A stretch of 64,000 nucleotides of DNA, from NCBI GenBank assembly GCA_947503035.1, contig CANNCD010000004.1, positions 124,001 through 188,000 of the forward strand, in the 5' to 3' direction. Source of the stretch: an uncultured Halocynthiibacter sp. GTDB lineage: Bacteria; Pseudomonadota; Alphaproteobacteria; Rhodobacterales; Rhodobacteraceae. The position numbers were made by a program, and so were the translations under genes. The notes under the pieces are model-generated. The model was not told where the DNA came from and did no database searches. It saw only the letters and a list, made by a program, of their open reading frames with translations. This document shows, one piece after another, positions 36,439 through 45,700 of this stretch (positions within the stretch are counted from its first letter, which is position 1; each line of letters opens with the position of its first letter).

Positions 36439-36454
36439 CAGGGCGAATTGTCAA
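36426..36454 (-). promoter_or_regulatory. Candidate sigma-70 promoter of nifU
   Basis: On the minus strand TTGACA (36454-36449) is followed after 17 bases by CATATC (36431-36426), giving a start point near 36419. The -35 is a perfect match; the -10 is only fair. Confidence 0.4.
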
Positions 36455-36456
36455 GA

Positions 36457-36473
36457 TTTAGAATTATTCTAAA
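36457..36473. promoter_or_regulatory. Irr-box-like palindrome TTTAGAA-N3-TTCTAAA
   Basis: Perfect 7-bp arms with three central bases fit the iron-control element bound by Irr in alphaproteobacteria. It lies directly upstream of the nifU -35 box and three bases after the -35 edge, a position seen for activation as well as repression. Irr itself is not in the window. Confidence 0.6.
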
Positions 36474-36477
36474 ACGA

Positions 36478-36933
36478 TCAAGTAATCGCCTCTAGACGCT
36501 CTTTTGTGAGGTCCCCAGGCACAATAGTCAGCGGCACCGGAAGGTTCCCCGCGGATTTCGTCATCTGTGTCACCAACGGTCCCGGACCCTTGCCACCAAC
36601 ACCGGCACCCAGCACGAGAACGCCGATCTCTGGGTTGGCCTTCACCTGTGCCAAGATTTCGTTCACGGCCTCGCCTTCGCGGATCACGAGATTTGGTTCT
36701 ACTTTGGCTTTGTCGCGCATCCATTTTGCAAAGACCTCATAGCGGGCCTCGATGCGTTCACGGGCCTCGGCGCGCATGATGTCGGCAACGCCCATCCAGT
36801 GGTTGAATTCGTCTGGGGGAATAATCGCGAGAACCTCGACACCACCGCCGGTATGGGCGGCGCGCATCGCGGCAAACCGCATCGCATTCAAACATTCGTG
36901 CGTGTCATCAAGTACGGCCAAAAATTTACGCAT
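36478..36933 (-). CDS. Universal stress protein (UspA family)
   Basis: A 151-residue single-domain Usp. It begins KFLAVLDDTHECLNAMRFA, where the early Asp is the conserved start of the Usp fold, and ends with the loop LGAGVGGKGPGPLVTQMTKSAGNLPVPLTIVPG, which carries the G-x2-G-x9-G-like nucleotide-binding element (here GAGVGGKGPG with a following S). The partner or stimulus is unknown. It is flanked by trpS and nifU on the same strand with separate promoters. Confidence 0.9.
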   Translation of the reverse strand: MRKFLAVLDDTHECLNAMRFAAMRAAHTGGGVEVLAIIPPDEFNHWMGVADIMRAEARERIEARYEVFAKWMRDKAKVEPNLVIREGEAVNEILAQVKANPEIGVLVLGAGVGGKGPGPLVTQMTKSAGNLPVPLTIVPGDLTKERLEAIT

Positions 36934-36992
36934 AACGTGCTCCCTTTGGCGGGATCATGGGCCAAGTGGGGCCGATCACGCAAGGGGCAATT

Positions 36993-37018
36993 CCGGTCGC
37001 CCCCATTTGGGCGACCGG
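36993..37018 (-). terminator. Hairpin after trpS
   Basis: A 10-bp perfect stem (CCGGTCGCCC at 36993-37002 with GGGCGACCGG at 37009-37018) lies eight bases after the trpS stop on the minus strand. The following sequence has no strong U-run, so it may stop transcription only partly. Confidence 0.5.
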
Positions 37019-37025
37019 TAAGGTC

Positions 37026-38051
37026 TTATTTTGGACGCACAAATCCAACCAAGTCATAGGTCTTGGCAAGGATCGGATCCGCAATCGCGCGGGCCTTGTC
37101 GCCACCAACCGCAAGGATGCGGTCGATCTCGGCTGGGTCATCCATGTACCGTTTCATCTCGTCCGAAATGGGGGCAAGCTTTTCAACGGCGACATCGGCA
37201 AGCGCAGGTTTGAATTTACCCCAACCGGCACCGGCATATTCGGCAACCACGTCTTGCGGGGTCTTATCCGCAAGGGACGCATAGATATCGACCAGATTGC
37301 GCGCCTCGGGACGGTCGGACAGATCATCGTATGTCTCGGGGATGCCGTCTGGGTCGGTGCGCGCCTTTTTGAACTTTTTGGCGATGGTCGCCGCGTCGTC
37401 CAACATATTGATGCGCTCCATGTCGCTTTCGCCTGACTTGGACATCTTCTTGGTGCCGTCACGCAGGTTCATCACGCGGGTCGCCGGACCCTCGATCACG
37501 GGTTCCGGCACAGGAAAGAAATCCGGCGCCTTAAAGTCGTGGTTGAACTTGTTCGCAATGTCGCGCGTCAATTCAACGTGCTGTTTTTGGTCTTCGCCCA
37601 CGGGCACATGCGTCGCGTGATACAACAGGATATCCGCCGCCATAAGGGACGGGTAGGCGTACAGGCCAAGCGACTGTTTCTCGGCGTTCTTGCCAGCCTT
37701 TTCCTTGAACTGGGTCATGCGGTTCATCCAACCCACACGTGCCACACAGTTAAAGATCCAGCCAAGCTCGGCATGCGCGGAAACCTGTGATTGGTTGAAC
37801 AGGATCGATTTCGCAGGATCAATGCCCGCGGCCAAATAACCGGCGGCAACTTCGTGCGTCGCAGTGCGCAGTTCGGCGGGGTCTTGCCAGACAGTGATCG
37901 CATGCATGTCCACCACACAGTACAGGGTTTCGACACCTGTTTCCTGCGTTTCGACAAAACGTTTGATTGCACCAAGGTAGTTACCAAGCGTCAGCCCGCC
38001 CGAGGGTTTGATCCCCGAGAAGACGCGCGGCGTGTGTACCAGTTGTGTCAT
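37026..38051 (-). CDS. trpS: Tryptophan-tRNA ligase
   Basis: A class I aminoacyl-tRNA synthetase that charges tRNA-Trp. The 341 residues show the HIGH-like element [13 protein letters not shown] (about 12-24), HMAI-type CVVDMHAIT, and the KMSKS loop ([10 protein letters not shown]). ATG 38051 is chosen since it starts at the conserved [13 protein letters not shown]; an in-frame start 84 bases upstream adds a non-conserved tail. Length is typical. It is transcribed separately from the stress protein. Confidence 0.96.
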   Translation of the reverse strand: MTQLVHTPRVFSGIKPSGGLTLGNYLGAIKRFVETQETGVETLYCVVDMHAITVWQDPAELRTATHEVAAGYLAAGIDPAKSILFNQSQVSAHAELGWIFNCVARVGWMNRMTQFKEKAGKNAEKQSLGLYAYPSLMAADILLYHATHVPVGEDQKQHVELTRDIANKFNHDFKAPDFFPVPEPVIEGPATRVMNLRDGTKKMSKSGESDMERINMLDDAATIAKKFKKARTDPDGIPETYDDLSDRPEARNLVDIYASLADKTPQDVVAEYAGAGWGKFKPALADVAVEKLAPISDEMKRYMDDPAEIDRILAVGGDKARAIADPILAKTYDLVGFVRPK

Positions 38052-38154
38052 AGCCGTTCTCCGTCTGTTATCCGTATCTGGATTTATTCGTGTCCTTGGC
38101 TTACCCATGTCACAACGGGCCGTCAACGCGCCCACAGTGAATTAGGGTAAAACG

Positions 38155-38844
38155 ATGTATAATGATGACCAATCCCCCAGCGCGGTGAACCCGCTTCCGT
38201 TTGTTGTTGTGGTTCTTGCAACTGTGATTGCGGCGATTGAGATCGTGTTTTGGCTGGGATCGACCGGTTTGTTCTCTGGTCCCGAGGGTGCGCTTTGGCG
38301 TGGGCAGAGCCTTCAGTCCTATGCCTTCTTCCCCCAAATTTTCACGCTGGCGGTTGAGACGGGGAACTTTGCAGTTACCGAACCGTTTCGCGTCGTGACC
38401 TATGCCTTTGTGCACTATTCATTCGTATCATCGCTGTTTCCCATCGTGTTCATTTTGGCGCTTGGCAAAATGGTCGCCGAGATCTTTCACTGGCTCGCGT
38501 TTTTGACGGTGTTCTTTGGGTCTGTGATCGCGGGCGCCGTTGGCTATGCGCTTATTCTACCGAACGGGGCACAATTGGCAGGTGGGATGGTCGGGGCCTA
38601 TGGACTCGTCGGGGCTTATACATTCATTTTGTGGGTCGGTCTTGGTCACATTGGCGCCAATCGTGCCAAGGCATTTCAATTGGTCGCAATTTTGTTGGGT
38701 GTCCAGCTTATCTTTGCGATGAAGGACGGGGCCCCACAAGATTGGGTCGCAGATATGATCGGCTTCGCCACCGGCTTTGCGCTGTCTTTTGTCGTAAGCC
38801 CCGGCGGCATGTCCCGTGTGATTGCAAAAATGCGCCGTGGTTAA
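38155..38844 (+). CDS. Rhomboid-like membrane protein lacking catalytic residues
   Basis: The 229-residue protein has about six transmembrane helices in the rhomboid order. The active-site Ser of the GxSG motif is replaced by Tyr (GAYG, residues 147-150), and the catalytic His of the last helix (HxxGFxxGF) is replaced by Asp200 (D-MIGFATGF). The oxyanion region HxxxxHxxxN is also changed (only H87 remains). It therefore looks like a pseudoprotease of the iRhom/derlin kind. The stop overlaps the murJ stop through TTAA. Function is unknown; loss of activity is read from sequence. Confidence 0.85.
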   Translation: MYNDDQSPSAVNPLPFVVVVLATVIAAIEIVFWLGSTGLFSGPEGALWRGQSLQSYAFFPQIFTLAVETGNFAVTEPFRVVTYAFVHYSFVSSLFPIVFILALGKMVAEIFHWLAFLTVFFGSVIAGAVGYALILPNGAQLAGGMVGAYGLVGAYTFILWVGLGHIGANRAKAFQLVAILLGVQLIFAMKDGAPQDWVADMIGFATGFALSFVVSPGGMSRVIAKMRRG

Positions 38845-40379
38845 CGGCGCATCGCCCCTTTGAAATCCGCAATGCGGAACGCGCCGATCATGGCACCGAT
38901 TGCGAAATAGGATACCATGCCGCCAATCACCAAAATGGCCACGCCAAGGTATTTCCACGCCCCCATTCCAAGCATCGGACCAATCAGCAACATCAACGCC
39001 CAGAGAACCGCGCCCATCGCGACGCTGGCCATACAAATGCGCCAAATGCGGCGTTTGAACTGGGCGTCGAACCGCGCGGCCAGACCCATCGGGCGTGACC
39101 CGCGCCACAGCGCCACAACCATCGCCCAGCTGGACAATGTCGTTGCAATCGCCGCGGCATAGAAGCCAATGACAGGCGCAAGGCCAAGCGCGAGCCCCGC
39201 GTTCACGATCATGGAAATAACGGCATAGCGGAACGGGCTTTTGGTGTCTTCGCGCGCGTAAAATAACGGCTGTAGAACCTTTTGTAAAACAAACGCCGGA
39301 AGACCCAGACCATAGATCGCCACTGCCACGGCGGTCCCCGCACTGGCATCCGCATCAAACGCGCCCCGTTCAAACAGGGCCGAAACAAGCGGTACAGGGA
39401 TCACAATAAGAGCCACGGCCGCAGGGATTGTCAGGGCCAGAGATACCTCGCCCGCGCGGCTAAAGGCGGCTTGGCTGCCGTCGACATCATCGGCGGCCAA
39501 ACGGCGCGACAATTCAGGAAGCAAAACAACCCCAATGGCAATTGCGACCACCCCAAGCGGCAGTTGATACAGACGATCCGCAAAGCCCAGCATCGCAATC
39601 GCGCCCTCGGTCTGGCTGGCGACCAGACGTCCGACCAATAGGTTGATCTGCAACACCCCACCCGCAAGCGCGGCGGGGGCGGCAATAATCGCGAGCCGTT
39701 TCAACTCGGGCGTCATGCGCGGACGACGTGGGATCAACCGGTAACCGGCGCGCGCACTCGCCACCCAAAGTAGCGTCAACTGGGCAATACCCGCGACCGG
39801 AACCGACCACGCAAGGGCCATGCCCATATCCGCGCCGATGATGTTGGCAATGATCATCGCCCCGATGAAACAGATGTTCAGCAACACAGGCGCCGCCGCC
39901 GCCGCAACGAATTTGCCAAGCGTGTTCAACACGCCCGACAGCAACGCCGCGATGGAAATGAACAGGATATAGGGGAACGCGATGCGTCCATAAACAACCG
40001 CCAGATCAAACCGCGCGTCCCCGACGAACCCGTTGTACATGACCCAGATCAACGCGGGCATCGCCGCAATCGCGATGACCGAAAACACGATCAGGATCGC
40101 GGACAGGCCGCTCATGGCGTCGCGGGCGAATGCATGCGCGCCTTCGCCGGTTTCCACACGTTTGGAAAACAGCGGAACAAACGCGGTGTTAAACGCGCCC
40201 TCGGCAAAGAACCTTCGGAACAGATTTGGAAGCGCAAAGGCCGCCATGAACGCATCGGCAATGGGTCCAACACCCAAGGCAGAGGCGATCATGATATCAC
40301 GGGCAAACCCCAAAATCCGACTGAGGAGGGTCCAAAACCCAACGGTCAGAAAACCCCGTATCAGGCGCGGCGGCGTCAT
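38841..40379 (-). CDS. murJ: Lipid II flippase MurJ
   Basis: MurJ moves lipid-linked peptidoglycan precursors across the inner membrane. The 512-residue protein has 14 transmembrane helices of the MOP exporter fold with the signatures GFARDIMIASALG in helix 1-2, NLFRRFFAEGAFNTAFVPLF near residue 52, and PRR-rich loops. It overlaps the glnD stop by four bases (ATGA), so both are translated from one message with glnD upstream. Confidence 0.95.
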   Translation of the reverse strand: MTPPRLIRGFLTVGFWTLLSRILGFARDIMIASALGVGPIADAFMAAFALPNLFRRFFAEGAFNTAFVPLFSKRVETGEGAHAFARDAMSGLSAILIVFSVIAIAAMPALIWVMYNGFVGDARFDLAVVYGRIAFPYILFISIAALLSGVLNTLGKFVAAAAAPVLLNICFIGAMIIANIIGADMGMALAWSVPVAGIAQLTLLWVASARAGYRLIPRRPRMTPELKRLAIIAAPAALAGGVLQINLLVGRLVASQTEGAIAMLGFADRLYQLPLGVVAIAIGVVLLPELSRRLAADDVDGSQAAFSRAGEVSLALTIPAAVALIVIPVPLVSALFERGAFDADASAGTAVAVAIYGLGLPAFVLQKVLQPLFYAREDTKSPFRYAVISMIVNAGLALGLAPVIGFYAAAIATTLSSWAMVVALWRGSRPMGLAARFDAQFKRRIWRICMASVAMGAVLWALMLLIGPMLGMGAWKYLGVAILVIGGMVSYFAIGAMIGAFRIADFKGAMRR

Positions 40380-43240
40380 GCGTTCAATGCCCGTTCTGCA
40401 CCCTGTTCGATTGCGTCGCGCAGACGTTTTTCCAGCGCCTTTTGTTTGCCTTCGGAGTGAAATTTCAAACCGAACATGTCTTTGACATAGAAGCTATCGA
40501 CCGCCTGTTCGCCATATGTCGCCACCTGTGTGTTGGCGATATAGACGTTGGCATCGGCCAGTGCCTTGGACAAATCGAACAAAAGACCGGGGCGATCACG
40601 GGTGTCGATCTCGATGATCGTATAGATTTCCGACCCTTCGTTATCAAAGGTGATCGACGTCGGCACCTTAAAGGCGCGTTCGCGTTTCTTGATTTTATCA
40701 CGATCCTTAAGGGCCTCGCGGGCGATGACTTCGCCGGCAAGGGTGCGTTCGATCATTTTGCGCAGACGGGGCAGGCGAGAGATCTCATAGGGTTTGCCCT
40801 CGACGTCTTGGATCCAGAACGCAGCTGTCGCATAGCCGTCTTTTGACGTAAAGCTTCGGGCGTCAACGATGTTCGCGCCAACAAGCGCAAGCGCCCCAGT
40901 AACGCGTGAGAAAATACCCGGGTGGTCGGCCAGCGCAAAGCAAGCGCGGGTCGCGTCACGATCCGTATCCGGTGTCAGGTTGATGCTAATCTCGTCATCG
41001 GTAAGCTCCAAAAGCATCTCAGCGAACACGACGTGTTCCGGCGTTTGAAGACCCTGCCAATAAGGATCATAGTGGCGGGCTTTTTCGGTACGGATATCTT
41101 TGGCCCGCCAGCCCTTTAGGGCAAAGCCAAGAGCAGTACGAGCCTCGGTCGCGCGGGCTTGTGTATTGATTGCCTCGTGCCCGTTTTCAAGCGCCGCCGC
41201 CGTTTCGTGGTATAGGCCGCGCAGCAACATGGCCTTCCAGTTGTTCCATGTCCCAGGACCCACGCCACGAATATCGCAAACCGTCAAAACAGTAAGCAAA
41301 TCCAGACGTTTGCGGGTCTTTACGGCCTTGGCAAAATCACGCACGGTGCGCGGGTCGGCGATGTCGCGTTTTTGGGCCATATCCGACATCAACAGGTGAT
41401 ATCGTACAAGCCATTCGACGGTTTCGCATTCGGCCTTGTTCAGACCAAGACGCGGCGCCACCTTGCGGGCGATTTTCGCGCCAAGGATCGAGTGGTCTTC
41501 ATCGCGCCCCTTTCCGATGTCATGCAGCAACATCGCGACATATAGGACCTTGCGATTGACGCCGGTCTCTAGAATTTCGCTCGCTACAGGAAGCTCTTCT
41601 GTCAATTCATTGCGTTCGATCTGTGCAAGGTTCGAGATGACCTGAATGGTGTGTTCGTCAACGGTATAGTGGTGATACATGTTGAACTGCATCATCGCCA
41701 CGATGGTCTGGAATTCGGGGATAAACGCACCAAGCACGTTGATCTCGTTCATCCGACGCAGGGCCCGTTCAGGGTTGCCATGCTTGAGCATGAGATCAAG
41801 GAAAATGCGCTGTGCCTCTTTGCTTTTGCGCATATCGTCGTCAATCAAGTGCAGGTTGGACGTGATCAGACGAAGAGAAACCGGATGCAGAAGATATCCG
41901 GTACGAAGGGCCTCTTCGAAGATACGAAGGATGTTGATCGGCGCGTCAAACAGGACGTCGTCGGAGGCAAATCCAAGGCGGTTCTGTTCAACGACAAAGC
42001 CGGCGCGGACTTTTTTCTTGCGACGGAAAAATCCGACCAAAAGAGGTTCGCGTTTTTCTTGGCTTTGCTCCAAACCCGAAAGGAAGATACGGGTCAATTC
42101 GCCCACGACCGTTGCGTGGCGGAAGAAGTCCTGCATGAAATGTTCAACGGCGCGACGGCCCGCTTTGTCCGTATATCCCATGGCGTGTGCGACCTCGACC
42201 TGCAGGTCAAAGGTGAGCTGTTCGGTCGGGCGACCGGCAATAATATGAAGATGCGCGCGTGCGGCCCACATGAACATGTCGGCCCGTTTGAATTGGTCGT
42301 ATTCGTTCTGCGTAAAAAAGCCGAGCGCCACCAGTTCACGGGCGCTGTTCACGCGGTAGATGTATTTGGCGATCCAGAAGAGGGACTGAAGGTCACGAAG
42401 GCCGCCTTTGCCTTCTTTGATATTTGGTTCAACCACATAGCGTTGCCCGTGACGTTTGTGACGTTCGGCGCGTTCGGTCAGTTTGGCCTCGATGAAATCT
42501 GCGCCGGTGCCTGCAAAAAGGGTGTTCCACAACGCCTCATGAAGCTCTTCTGCGACGACTTCGTTCCCGACCAGATGGCGGTGTTCCAGAAGGGCAGTGC
42601 GGATAGTGTAATCTTCTCGGCCTAGTGTGATACAGTCGAGAACCGTGCGGCTGGCGTGGCCAACCTTAAGGCGCAGATCCCACAGGATATAGAGCATGGA
42701 TTCGATGACGGTCTCGACCCATTTGGTGCCTGTCTGTGGCGTTAGGAACAACAGGTCCACATCGGATTGCGGCGCCATTTCGCCGCGACCATAGCCACCA
42801 ACAGCCAAAAGCGCGATGCGCTCGGCCTCGGAGGGGTTAGGATTGGGGTGGAAGACTTGGGTGACGATTTCGAACACGGTGCCCACGATCCCATCCGTCA
42901 AATAGGTATAGGATCGCGTGGTCGCGCGCGCGACACGTGGGGCCGCCAAAAAAGCCGCCTCGATTTTTGCAGTGCCGGATTTCTTGGCCGCCATCAAAAC
43001 GGTGGTCACGGCTTTGCGGTGTTCGCTGGGATCCTCGCACGCATCAAGTGCGGCCGAAAGATCGGCGCGCACTTGGTCTGTATCGAAGATGTCTTCTGCC
43101 GCACAAATCAGATCTGTTGGCAGCTCATGGTGGTCAGAAGACCGGAGATCGGGACTAGAAGCCTGAGGCTTGGAAGTTAGAGGGAGCAGGGTCAATCTGG
43201 ACGACTTTATTGTTTTGGATTGTGGACACAGAGAGTCCAC
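40376..43240 (-). CDS. glnD: Bifunctional PII uridylyltransferase/uridylyl-removing enzyme
   Basis: GlnD senses glutamine and (de)uridylylates PII to govern nitrogen assimilation. The 954-residue frame has the nucleotidyltransferase site (GGYGRGEMAPQSDVDLLFL region), an HD-type hydrolase domain with HDIGKG in its central part, and two ACT domains at the C-terminus (DHPGIFSRVTGAL and DRPGLLFDLSKAL). The start is uncertain. GTG 43240 gives an N-terminal tail that overlaps lppC by 86 bases; TTG 43195 is the only other usual start before the conserved region at about residue 40. Confidence 0.93.
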   Translation of the reverse strand: MDSLCPQSKTIKSSRLTLLPLTSKPQASSPDLRSSDHHELPTDLICAAEDIFDTDQVRADLSAALDACEDPSEHRKAVTTVLMAAKKSGTAKIEAAFLAAPRVARATTRSYTYLTDGIVGTVFEIVTQVFHPNPNPSEAERIALLAVGGYGRGEMAPQSDVDLLFLTPQTGTKWVETVIESMLYILWDLRLKVGHASRTVLDCITLGREDYTIRTALLEHRHLVGNEVVAEELHEALWNTLFAGTGADFIEAKLTERAERHKRHGQRYVVEPNIKEGKGGLRDLQSLFWIAKYIYRVNSARELVALGFFTQNEYDQFKRADMFMWAARAHLHIIAGRPTEQLTFDLQVEVAHAMGYTDKAGRRAVEHFMQDFFRHATVVGELTRIFLSGLEQSQEKREPLLVGFFRRKKKVRAGFVVEQNRLGFASDDVLFDAPINILRIFEEALRTGYLLHPVSLRLITSNLHLIDDDMRKSKEAQRIFLDLMLKHGNPERALRRMNEINVLGAFIPEFQTIVAMMQFNMYHHYTVDEHTIQVISNLAQIERNELTEELPVASEILETGVNRKVLYVAMLLHDIGKGRDEDHSILGAKIARKVAPRLGLNKAECETVEWLVRYHLLMSDMAQKRDIADPRTVRDFAKAVKTRKRLDLLTVLTVCDIRGVGPGTWNNWKAMLLRGLYHETAAALENGHEAINTQARATEARTALGFALKGWRAKDIRTEKARHYDPYWQGLQTPEHVVFAEMLLELTDDEISINLTPDTDRDATRACFALADHPGIFSRVTGALALVGANIVDARSFTSKDGYATAAFWIQDVEGKPYEISRLPRLRKMIERTLAGEVIAREALKDRDKIKKRERAFKVPTSITFDNEGSEIYTIIEIDTRDRPGLLFDLSKALADANVYIANTQVATYGEQAVDSFYVKDMFGLKFHSEGKQKALEKRLRDAIEQGAERALNA

Positions 43241-44333
43241 GTTCGTTGGTTCCGTCTTGGTTCAGGCGGAAAATACCGCTCACGCCGACAAACCCCTGAG
43301 GTTGGGTCAGGGCATCGCGCGTAAGGGCGTCGGATTTTTTGGTTTGGATCAACGCGCCAATCGCCGCGATCCCATCATAGGCAAGGCCGGAAATTGCGTG
43401 TGGCGGTTGGCCAAAGGCTTCGGAGTAACGGGCGTCATAGCGCGCCTTGACCGCGGGGTCCGGCTGGGCGAACCATGCGCCTTGGACGCCAGGAAGCTCA
43501 AGCGTTGAGGGCGGGATATCCCATTGGGTTAGACCGATGTATTGGCGTTCTGGTGTCTTGATGCCGTTCTCGGGCAACAGTTGTGTCAGCAATGGAATGG
43601 CACCGGCGGTGTTTGACGCAAAGAAGATCGCGTCTGCATTCGCCGCGCGTGCGGCTTGGGCGATTTGTGGAACTGCGCCCACGACGCCCTGCTGGGACAT
43701 TTCGAATTCTGATGTGGTGACCACTGGCGTGCCCACTTGGACGGCGGCGCGCACAATCGCATCGCGACCTGCAACCTCGGCGACGTTATTCGCGCCAGAG
43801 ACGACCATCACGCGGGATTTCCCCTGAGATTTCGCGAAGCTTAGAAGACGGCGCGCGGTGTTTTGGAATGTAGATCCCAGAACAAATACGTTCCCGCCAG
43901 CGATGGCTGTGTTGTTGGAAAAGGACAGAACGTTCACGTTGCGGTTTGCAACAGCAACGGCAGCGGCGTTAGATGTCTGAGAATAAAGCGGACCCAAGAT
44001 GATCTTGGCGCCATCGTCAACGGCCTTGGATGCCGCCGCAGCAGCAACGGCAGGATCGCCAGCGGTTGGATACACACGAAGATCGATCAAAACGCCATCC
44101 AGATCAGAAATCGCCATACGTGCCGCATTCTCAAGGCTCTGCGCAAGAACCGCATCCCCAGGGGCCGATGAATTCTGTGGCACCAACAGGGCAACCGGAA
44201 CTGGTTTGTTGGTGTTGATGGATGGACCATTGGATGAAGGCACAACTGTTTGGCACGCAGCCAAAGCAAGTGAGGCAAGTGAAAGACCGATGACGGACAG
44301 ACCCTTGCGGGCGAAACTCGAATTAAACAACAT
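43155..44333 (-). CDS. Penicillin-binding protein activator LpoA/LppC-like lipoprotein
   Basis: The 392-residue protein starts at ATG 44333 with a lipoprotein signal (lipobox LAAC, mature Cys about residue 28) preceded by AAGGAAG. The rest is a periplasmic-binding-protein fold (Peripla_BP_6, about 45-385) as in LppC/LpoA proteins that regulate peptidoglycan synthases, or in leucine-type ABC binding proteins. No ABC genes are adjacent, so the LpoA-like reading is favoured. Its 3' end overlaps the glnD frame. It is divergent from rsmI. Confidence 0.85.
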   Translation of the reverse strand: MLFNSSFARKGLSVIGLSLASLALAACQTVVPSSNGPSINTNKPVPVALLVPQNSSAPGDAVLAQSLENAARMAISDLDGVLIDLRVYPTAGDPAVAAAAASKAVDDGAKIILGPLYSQTSNAAAVAVANRNVNVLSFSNNTAIAGGNVFVLGSTFQNTARRLLSFAKSQGKSRVMVVSGANNVAEVAGRDAIVRAAVQVGTPVVTTSEFEMSQQGVVGAVPQIAQAARAANADAIFFASNTAGAIPLLTQLLPENGIKTPERQYIGLTQWDIPPSTLELPGVQGAWFAQPDPAVKARYDARYSEAFGQPPHAISGLAYDGIAAIGALIQTKKSDALTRDALTQPQGFVGVSGIFRLNQDGTNERGLSVSTIQNNKVVQIDPAPSNFQASGF

Positions 44334-44423
44334 GAACTGATACACTTCCTTGCGCGTAGAACAAAACCCATGCAAACACTATTCGGTCACATCGAATTAG
44401 TAAACGATAGGAAGGGCGAGTTT

Positions 44424-45278
44424 TTGAATTTTGAGGTAAAACCGCTTACAGCTGGACTGTATTTTATTGCCACGCCCATTGGGACCGCCCGGGATATTAC
44501 GCTTCGGGCCTTGGATTTGTTGGCCTCGGCCGACTATATCGCCGCCGAAGACACACGTACCGCGCGCAAATTGATGGAAATCCATGGCGTCCCCCTTGGC
44601 AATCGTAAGCTGATCGCTTTTCACGACCACAGCTCAAGCGTCACGCGGGACTATATCCTCGAATTGATCGAAGGTGGTGCGTCGGTGGTCTACGCCTCTG
44701 AGGCGGGGACACCATTGGTTGCCGATCCCGGCTTCACCCTTGCGCGTGGGGCCATCGCCGCCGACCTACCGCTTTGGGCGGCACCAGGCCCATCAGCAGT
44801 TCTCGCGGCTCTGAACGTGTCGGGCCTTCCGACGGACCGATTTTTCTTTGCTGGCTTCCCACCTACCGCCAAATCGGCGCGTGCGACGTTCCTGCAGGAG
44901 CTGGCGAATGTCGAGGCAACGCTGGTTTTTTATGAATCGCCTAAACGCGTTTACGGTCTGTTAGATGAAATGTGCAAATCTCTCGGAGAAGAACGGGAGG
45001 CGGCGGTGTGCCGCGAACTTACGAAGCGCTTCGAAGACATCGAGCGGGGTACACTTGCCGATTTGGCAGGATCATTCGCCGAAAAGACCGTTAAGGGTGA
45101 AATCGTGGTGGTTGTGGACCGTTCACATAAGGCGCAATTCGGCGCCGACGATCTTGATGCGGCACTGGCGACCGCCCTTGAAACCATGAGTGTTAAAGAT
45201 GCCGCTGCTGCGGTGTCTGCCGCTCTTAACTTGCCCCGTCGGGATGTGTATCAGGCGGCGCTGAAACTGGGAAAGTAA
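44424..45278 (+). CDS. rsmI: 16S rRNA (cytidine(1402)-2'-O)-methyltransferase
   Basis: RsmI methylates C1402 in the ribosomal P site. The protein of 284 residues (E. coli 286) has GLYFIATPIG and TARDIT near the N-terminus, EDTRTAR, and the S-adenosylmethionine-binding loop EAGTPLVADPG. TTG 44424 is preferred over ATG 44370: GGAAGG lies eight bases upstream and the resulting N-terminus fits the family, while the ATG has no ribosome site and would overlap the leader of lppC. It is coupled to yraN, which follows after one base. Confidence 0.9.
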   Translation: MNFEVKPLTAGLYFIATPIGTARDITLRALDLLASADYIAAEDTRTARKLMEIHGVPLGNRKLIAFHDHSSSVTRDYILELIEGGASVVYASEAGTPLVADPGFTLARGAIAADLPLWAAPGPSAVLAALNVSGLPTDRFFFAGFPPTAKSARATFLQELANVEATLVFYESPKRVYGLLDEMCKSLGEEREAAVCRELTKRFEDIERGTLADLAGSFAEKTVKGEIVVVVDRSHKAQFGADDLDAALATALETMSVKDAAAAVSAALNLPRRDVYQAALKLGK

Positions 45279-45279
45279 C

Positions 45280-45633
45280 ATGACTGGGATCACCTCATAT
45301 CACGCTGGATTGGCCGCAGAAGACATTGTTGGGCGGCATTATGCTGGATTGGGCTGGTCTGTGCGCGAAACACGCTGGCGTGGCACCGGCGGGGAAATTG
45401 ATATCGTGTGCGAGCGCGACGATACTGTGCTGTTTGTTGAAGTTAAGAAAAGCCGATCCCACGATATGGCCGCCCAACGGGTGTCACGTAGGCAACTGAT
45501 GCGTATTCACACTTCGGCCGAAGAATATTTGGCGAGACAGACGTTTGGCTTGAACACAGACGCGCGAATTGACGTGGCCTTGGTTGATTCAATTGGTCAT
45601 GTGGCGGTTCTCGAAAATGTGACCCTGCATTAA
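45280..45633 (+). CDS. yraN: YraN/UPF0102 nuclease-like protein
   Basis: A 117-residue member of the UPF0102 family with a restriction-endonuclease-like fold: GLAAEDIVGRHY and the core GGEIDIVCERDDTVLFVEVKK, in which D and E-x-K are the predicted catalytic positions. It follows rsmI at once, the common arrangement in proteobacteria. Cellular function is unknown; a role in RNA or DNA processing is assumed in the literature. Confidence 0.93.
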   Translation: MTGITSYHAGLAAEDIVGRHYAGLGWSVRETRWRGTGGEIDIVCERDDTVLFVEVKKSRSHDMAAQRVSRRQLMRIHTSAEEYLARQTFGLNTDARIDVALVDSIGHVAVLENVTLH

Positions 45634-45700
45634 ACGTTAACACCCATTGAATTTAGGCATTGTCTGCGCCATCTATGATGAAGAAATTTAGGAGCGCGCC

